Positions 6,261 to 10,454 of a stretch of 10,454 nucleotides of DNA are shown one piece after another. Under the pieces are notes generated by a model, which saw only the letters and a list, made by a program, of their open reading frames with translations, did not search any database and was not told the origin of the DNA. Source of the DNA: DASSBG01 sp965651365 (GTDB lineage Bacteria > Pseudomonadota > Gammaproteobacteria > Xanthomonadales > Rhodanobacteraceae); contig CBFGSA010000100.1 of NCBI GenBank assembly GCA_965651365.1, forward strand, positions 1 through 10,454, written 5' to 3'. Both the position numbers and the translations under genes were made by a program. Within the stretch, counting starts at the first letter, position 1. Every line of letters starts with the position of its first letter.

Positions 6261-6507
6261 GACTCGGGGTGAGCCGGACCGAACTGCCGGGGGCAGTTCG
6301 CAGCCGACGAACGACCGGCCATGGATGGCCGGGCCGGAGACACCCGCCATGGAAGGTTTCTTGCCGGATTCATCCCGGACCGAACTGCCGGGGGCAGTTC
6401 GCAGCCGGCGAACGACCGGCCATGGATGGCCGGGCCGGACAATGCGCGCCAGGGATGGCTGCTTGCCTCGTATTGCATTCCCACTCAAATGGCACCATGG
6501 CGTACAG
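6261..6507 (-). repeat. Structured intergenic repeat, copy B (two 101-bp units)
   Basis: Read on the minus strand it begins CTGTACGCCATGG, has a leader of about 60 bp ending in GGCAAGCAGCC, then two units with a period of exactly 101 bp, and ends GGCTCACCCCGAGTC. Each unit has the dyad CGAACTGCC/GGCAGTTCG (6280-6300 and 6381-6401) and CCGGCCAT/ATGGCCGG with a 2-base loop (6315-6332 and 6416-6433). The first 234 bp match copy C with 9 mismatches and no gaps. It starts 44 bp after the nucleoside hydrolase stop codon and reads with that gene, so it is likely part of its 3' transcript. The unit length is not a multiple of three, which argues against coding. Confidence 0.9.
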
Positions 6508-6551
6508 GCGTGAGGTTTTCCATGGTGCGCTTCGCTGCGCTCAGCAGCAGC

Positions 6552-7484
6552 CTACTCGGCAGCACCGAGGGCTTGCGCCACCAGCTGCGAGAAGCGCGCG
6601 TGATCCAGCTCCAGGGCAATGCGGGCATTGGCTGGAGTGCCGCGCCGCCTTTCCCAGTCGACGACAGTCATGCCACGGGTCAAACTGCCGTCCAGTTCGA
6701 CCGATACGGAACGGGTTTCGCTGCGGGTGACAATCCCCGGCTCCAGTGCCACGGCCATGGCCAACGCATCGGCCGCGATGATCCCGACGCGCTCACGTTC
6801 GGCATTGTATCGGCGCGACACGCCGCTGATCCGCTTGAACAGCTCGGCACGGCGATCGCCCTGCGCCAGCCAGGCGTCAAACCGCGTTTCGCTGAAGGCA
6901 TGGCGCAGGGTCAACTCCCAGTCGACAAGTTCGAACTCGCCGAAGTTTTCGAAAACCACATGAGCCGCCTCCGGATCGAAGCCGACATTGAATTCCACCG
7001 GCGCCCGGCGCATGTTGCCATGCGCGTTGACCGCGCCACCCATCACCACCAGGCGCCGAATCCGTTGCGGCAGGCCGGGATCGAGCCGCACTGCCAGCGC
7101 CAGGTTGGTGAGCGGTGCCAGCGCCACCAGGGTCAGCTCACCCGGCGCCGCGCGGCTCAGGCGCGACAGCGCCAGTGCGGCATGCTCATTGGCCGGTTGA
7201 TGCTTCGGCTCCGCCATACCGGCATCGCCAAAACCATCGATGCCGTGCACATGCACCGCGTCTTCATCCGGCACACGCACCAGCGGCATGGCGCATCCGG
7301 GAAACACCGGCGTGTCCGTACCGGCCAGATCAACCAGTCGGCAGGCATTGCGCACCGTATACTCCAGGCCCGTATTGCCCGCTGCCACCGACAGTCCGGC
7401 CACCTGGCCATGCTGATACGCCATCAAAATGGCGAGGGCATCATCGACGCCGGGGTCAGTATCAATCAGCAGTTTCGTCGTCAT
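6552..7484 (-). CDS. Inosine-uridine type nucleoside N-ribohydrolase
   Basis: The enzyme hydrolyses the N-glycosidic bond of nucleosides to base plus ribose in salvage, in the cytoplasm. It has 310 residues, the normal length. The family signature LIDTDPGVDDALAIL carries Asp8, Asp10, Asp14 and Asp15. Calcium ligands can be assigned as Asp10, Asp15, Thr126 (in LAPLTNLAL) and Asp239 (in IIAADALAMA). EFNVGFDPEAA (164-174) forms part of the ribose site. The residue before Asp239 is Ala, where classical inosine-uridine enzymes have His, so base specificity cannot be assigned and may be unusual. GGAG precedes the start at 7484 with 8 nt spacing. It lies 21 bp behind recG and is the last gene of the ridA-recG operon. 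Confidence 0.95.
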   Translation of the reverse strand: MTTKLLIDTDPGVDDALAILMAYQHGQVAGLSVAAGNTGLEYTVRNACRLVDLAGTDTPVFPGCAMPLVRVPDEDAVHVHGIDGFGDAGMAEPKHQPANEHAALALSRLSRAAPGELTLVALAPLTNLALAVRLDPGLPQRIRRLVVMGGAVNAHGNMRRAPVEFNVGFDPEAAHVVFENFGEFELVDWELTLRHAFSETRFDAWLAQGDRRAELFKRISGVSRRYNAERERVGIIAADALAMAVALEPGIVTRSETRSVSVELDGSLTRGMTVVDWERRRGTPANARIALELDHARFSQLVAQALGAAE

Positions 7485-7505
7485 TGCGTGTACTCCGTTG
7501 TCCAG

Positions 7506-9593
7506 TCAGGCATTGCCATAACGTGCAGCGGCGCCGAACCAGCGCTGCACCAGGCGCGTGGCCAGTTGCGGATGTTCGCGCAGCATGATGGTACCGACGC
7601 GCTGCACGGCCGGCATCAGGTGGGCATCGCGGACCAGGTCGGCCAGGCGCAGTTCCATGCGCCCGGTCTGGCGCGTGCCCAGCACCTCGCCCGGCCCGCG
7701 CAGCTCCAGATCCTTTTCGGCAATGCGAAAGCCGTCGCTGGTCCGGCGCATCACATCCAGCCGCTGGCGGGCCGCGGCCGACAACGGCGGCTGGTACAGC
7801 AACACGCAACTGGAGGCCACATTGCCGCGCCCGACGCGGCCGCGCAACTGGTGCAACTGCGACAGACCCAGGCGCTCGGCATTGTCGATCACCATCAGGC
7901 TGGCATTGGGCACATCCACACCAACCTCGATCACGGTGGTGGCCACCAGCAGGGCGAGCTCGCCGGCCTTGAAGCGGTCCATCACCGCCTGCTTTTCTGT
8001 CGGCTTCAGCCGCCCATGCACCAGGCCGAGCTCAAGCCCGGGCAATGCCTCGACCAATTCCGCATGCACTTCCTCGGCGGCCTGCGCCGCCAACTGCTCG
8101 GACGCTTCGATCAGGGTGCACACCCAGTAGGCCTGTCGCCCCTCGGCGCACGCCGCGCGAATGCGCTCGATCACTTCGTCGCGGCGCTGGCTGGACACGG
8201 CCACCGTCGTCACCGGCGTGCGCCCCGGCGGCAGCTCGTCGATGCTGGACACGTCCAGATCGGCATAGGCACTCATCGCCAGGGTGCGCGGAATCGGCGT
8301 GGCGGTCAGCACGAGCTGGTGCGGCTGGCGATCGCCATCGCTGCCCTTGTCGCTGAGACTGAGGCGCTGGTGCACCCCGAAACGATGCTGCTCGTCGATG
8401 ATGGCCAGAGCCAGATTGGCAAACGCGACGCCTTCCTGCATCAGTGCATGAGTGCCGATCACGATCGGTGCGCCAGCAGCCACTGCAGCCAGTGCCCTGT
8501 CGCGCGCCTTGCCCTTGACCTTGCCCGACAGCCACACGACCTCGATCCCGAGCGCGTCAAACCAGGCCCGGAAATTGGCCAGATGTTGCTCGGCCAGGAG
8601 TTCGGTTGGCGCCATCAGCGCAACCTGGGCACCGCTGCCTATCGCGCTCAGCGCCGCCAGCGCCGCGACCACGGTCTTGCCCGAGCCGACATCGCCCTGC
8701 ACCAGGCGCAGCATCGGCAGCTTGCCGGCCAGGTCGGCGCGGATTTCGGCATCGACGCGGTGCTGTGCCTGGGTCAGCTCGAACGGGAGATGCTTGAGCA
8801 GGGACTGGCGCAACGCATCGCCACCGGTCAGGGCCTGGGCGTGATGCCGGCGCATGCGCTGGCGCAACTGCTTCAGTCCCAGATGCTGGCTGAGCAGTTC
8901 CTCGAAGGCCAGCCGCTGCTGGGCAGGGTGCTTGCCTGCGGCCAGCAAGGCCAGATCGGCATCCGGCGGTGGCCGATGCAGGTTCAGCAGCGCCTCGCGC
9001 AGAGCCGGCAGATTGCGGCCCTGCCGCAGCGCCTGAGGAATCAGCTCCAGTTGTTCATCATCGGGCAGAAGATCCAGGGCCTGGGCGATCAGTCGCTGCA
9101 GGCGCTTCTGGCCCAGGCCCTCGGTGGCCGGATACACCGGCGTCAGCCGGTCTTCGGTCGTCGCTCTCGCATTCGGTGCCAGGCGCGAATACTGCGGGTG
9201 CACCATTTCCAGGCCCTGCTTGCCCCAGCGTGGCTCACCGAAACAACGCACCCGCACACCGGGCCTGAACTGGGTCGCCTGCGCCCGGCTGAAATGGAAG
9301 AAGCGCAGCAGCAGCGTGGCCCCGGAATCGTCGCTGACGGCGACCTTGAGTTGCGGGCGGAACCGGAACTGGTGATCCACGCCATCGACCACACCCACGA
9401 TCTGCGCCGACTGGCCCGCCTGCAGGCTGCGGATCGGCACGATGCGGGTGCGGTCCTCGTAGCGCAGCGGCAGATGGAACCACAGATCCCGCACGCATTC
9501 GAGGCCGAGCCTGGCCAGGCGCTCGGCCAGCGCCGACCCGACGCCATCCAGCGCCGTCACCGGCGAGTTGGCCGTCAGCTCCGCTGTTGCCAT
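7506..9593 (-). CDS. recG: ATP-dependent DNA helicase RecG
   Basis: RecG is a double-strand translocase that regresses stalled replication forks and processes Holliday junctions and R-loops. The product is 695 residues, the usual length. The N-terminal wedge (OB-fold) domain spans about 10-150, with VTALDGVGSALAERLARLG and LPLRYEDRT typical of the family. Helicase domain 1 has QAQHRV, Walker A GDVGSGKT (300-307), APTELLAEQH, GTHAL, the DEQH box (400-403) and TATPIPRTLAM (430-440). Domain 2 has VHGRLK, ATTVIEVGVDVPNA and QLRGRVGRG (582-590). The C-terminal DGFRIAEKDLELRGPGE is the RecG/TRG-like motif. All motifs are intact. The start at 9593 lacks a clear Shine-Dalgarno sequence; being 19 bp behind ridA it may be translationally coupled. 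Confidence 0.99.
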   Translation of the reverse strand: MATAELTANSPVTALDGVGSALAERLARLGLECVRDLWFHLPLRYEDRTRIVPIRSLQAGQSAQIVGVVDGVDHQFRFRPQLKVAVSDDSGATLLLRFFHFSRAQATQFRPGVRVRCFGEPRWGKQGLEMVHPQYSRLAPNARATTEDRLTPVYPATEGLGQKRLQRLIAQALDLLPDDEQLELIPQALRQGRNLPALREALLNLHRPPPDADLALLAAGKHPAQQRLAFEELLSQHLGLKQLRQRMRRHHAQALTGGDALRQSLLKHLPFELTQAQHRVDAEIRADLAGKLPMLRLVQGDVGSGKTVVAALAALSAIGSGAQVALMAPTELLAEQHLANFRAWFDALGIEVVWLSGKVKGKARDRALAAVAAGAPIVIGTHALMQEGVAFANLALAIIDEQHRFGVHQRLSLSDKGSDGDRQPHQLVLTATPIPRTLAMSAYADLDVSSIDELPPGRTPVTTVAVSSQRRDEVIERIRAACAEGRQAYWVCTLIEASEQLAAQAAEEVHAELVEALPGLELGLVHGRLKPTEKQAVMDRFKAGELALLVATTVIEVGVDVPNASLMVIDNAERLGLSQLHQLRGRVGRGNVASSCVLLYQPPLSAAARQRLDVMRRTSDGFRIAEKDLELRGPGEVLGTRQTGRMELRLADLVRDAHLMPAVQRVGTIMLREHPQLATRLVQRWFGAAARYGNA

Positions 9594-9612
9594 GTCGAGA
9601 GTAGCGCCGGCG

Positions 9613-9999
9613 TCAGTCAGGCAGCACCATGATGGCGTCGACCTCGACCCGCGCGCCCTTGGGCAAGGCCGACACCTCGATGGTGGAGCGTGCCGGCCGG
9701 TGCTCGCCGAAGCGTTCAGCCATTACCGCGTTGACCACGGCGAAATCGCCCAGATCAGCGACGTAGATCCCGACCCGTACCACGTCATTCAGGCTGCCAC
9801 CCGCCGCGGCGCACACCGCCGCCATGTTGGCAAAGACGCGTTCGGTCTGAACCCGAACATCGCCCTCGACCAGGTTGCCGCTGGCCGGATCGAGCGGGAT
9901 CTGACCGGACAGATACACGGTGTTTCCGGCACGCACCGCCTGCGCATAGGGGCCGATGGCAGCGGGAGCATCATTGGTGTGGATGGTCTGTTTGGACAT
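9613..9999 (-). CDS. ridA: RidA family enamine/imine deaminase
   Basis: RidA hydrolyses reactive 2-aminoacrylate-type enamines/imines released by PLP enzymes, producing 2-ketoacids and ammonia; it is a cytoplasmic homotrimer. The product has 128 residues, the standard length. Conserved active-site residues are visible: Tyr18 in IGPYAQAV, Gly32 in LSGQIPLDP, Arg104 in RPARSTIEV and Glu119 in KGARVEVDAI. The arginine is diagnostic of the RidA subgroup that has deaminase activity. It is the first visible gene of the ridA-recG-nucleoside hydrolase operon. From memory, xanthomonads place it after spoT and before recG; here the upstream side is repeat DNA up to the window edge. A weak -10-like TATGCT lies at 10037-10032 without a good -35. 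No strong Shine-Dalgarno precedes the start. Confidence 0.97.
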   Translation of the reverse strand: MSKQTIHTNDAPAAIGPYAQAVRAGNTVYLSGQIPLDPASGNLVEGDVRVQTERVFANMAAVCAAAGGSLNDVVRVGIYVADLGDFAVVNAVMAERFGEHRPARSTIEVSALPKGARVEVDAIMVLPD

Positions 10000-10195
10000 G
10001 GCGTCAATCCGGCGTGAACAGGAAACCGCAAAGCATACAGGACTGGGCGATCAGGCGGCCCGGACTGCGGCGCTCGCACCGTGGGCACAGACCCGATCAA
10101 GGTCGCCGGACACAGCCTGGCAAACGAATCCGACGCGCCAAATGACTCCACCGGTTCCGCCGCCGCGATCCTGGAACCGACCGACCGGCAATTGA
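10000..10195. other. Non-coding region upstream of ridA with a dyad
   Basis: No credible gene is seen in these 196 bp on either strand. A dyad CGGTTCC/GGAACCG (10152-10158 and 10173-10179, 14-base loop) lies about 155-180 bp upstream of ridA. It could be an operator or the 3' hairpin of a gene to the right. ACCGACCGACCGG at 10177-10189 is a short 4-base tandem. Confidence 0.4.
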
Positions 10196-10454
10196 CTGTA
10201 CGCCATGGAGCCATTTGAGTGGGATTGCGACACGAGGCAAGCAGCCATCCCTGGCGCGCATTGTCCGGCCCGGCCATCCTTGGCCGGTCGTTCGCCGACT
10301 GCGAACTGCCCCCGGCAGTTCGGTCCGGGATGGATCCGGCAAGAAACCTTCCATGGCGGGTGTCTCCGGCCCGGCCATCCTTGGCCGGTCGTTCGCCGGC
10401 TGCGAACTGCCCCCGGCAGTTCGGTCCGGGATGGATCCGGCAAGAAACCTTCCA
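10196..10454 (+). repeat. Structured intergenic repeat, copy C (two or more 101-bp units, cut by window edge)
   Basis: This copy has the same leader as B (CTGTACGCCATGG ... GGCAAGCAGCC), then two units with a 101-bp period. The array continues into the linker that starts a further unit (GATGGATCCGGCAAGAAACC) at the right edge. Dyads CGAACTGCC/GGCAGTTCG lie at 10302-10322 and 10403-10423, and CCGGCCA/TGGCCGG around TCCT at 10270-10287 and 10371-10388. It is inverted relative to copy B and points away from ridA. Positions 10196-10429 match B over 234 bp with 9 mismatches and no gaps. Confidence 0.9.

Noticed and set aside
6176..6484. Long N-terminal extension of L31 into the repeat region
   Set aside because: The ATG at 6175 with GGAG gives the normal 80-residue protein, and a promoter-like pair lies within the supposed extension.
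6261..6507. CRISPR array or integron attC sites
   Set aside because: Whole 101-bp units are repeated without variable spacers of constant length, and no cas genes, integrase or attC core sites are visible.
6321..9632. A 1103-codon open frame on the plus strand opposite recG and the nucleoside hydrolase
   Set aside because: It begins inside repeat B and is rich in His, Gln and Arg, as antisense frames of GC-rich genes are. RecG and the hydrolase on the other strand have all their motifs.

Overview
The window is GC-rich DNA from a gammaproteobacterium, most likely a member of or near the Xanthomonadales (Lysobacteraceae/Rhodanobacteraceae type). This rests on the codon use, the close match of GltA, RecG and RidA to gammaproteobacterial forms, an SH3-M48 peptidase of a type I associate with that order, and heptamer microsatellites of the AGCGGTG/CCCGAGT kind. 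The assignment is inference; no rRNA or other formal marker is present.

Layout. Positions 1-303 are non-coding: a heptamer array, one copy (A) of a structured repeat, and a candidate promoter. Three plus-strand genes follow: a conserved protein of unassigned function (304-930), a membrane CHASE2 sensor with an unclassified cytoplasmic tail (955-2817, 24 bp downstream and probably co-transcribed), and a secreted SH3-M48 metalloprotease (2896-4218) with its own -10-like box. They converge on minus-strand gltA (citrate synthase, 4441-5730), which lies behind rpmE2 (zinc-independent ribosomal protein L31 type B, 5933-6175). Between rpmE2 and gltA are two tandem hairpins. The last block is a tight minus-strand operon, ridA (9613-9999) - recG (7506-9593) - nucleoside hydrolase (6552-7484), with gaps of about 20 bp.

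The most unusual content is the repeat family. Copies occur at 97-195 (A, one unit), 6261-6507 (B, two units, minus orientation) and 10196-10454 (C, at least two units, running off the edge). Units repeat with a 101-bp period and each can form two strong hairpins. One stem is kept in copy A through coordinated base changes, which points to selection on structure. B and C share 234 bp with only 9 mismatches, in opposite orientation, and bracket the whole ridA-recG-nucleoside hydrolase operon, so the 3.7-kb segment could invert by homologous recombination.

Most genes are housekeeping: TCA-cycle entry (gltA), ribosome (rpmE2), enamine/imine detoxification (ridA), fork repair (recG) and nucleoside salvage. 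The less characterised parts are the 304-2817 gene pair and the repeat elements. I see no defence system, CRISPR array, prophage, transposase or RNA gene.
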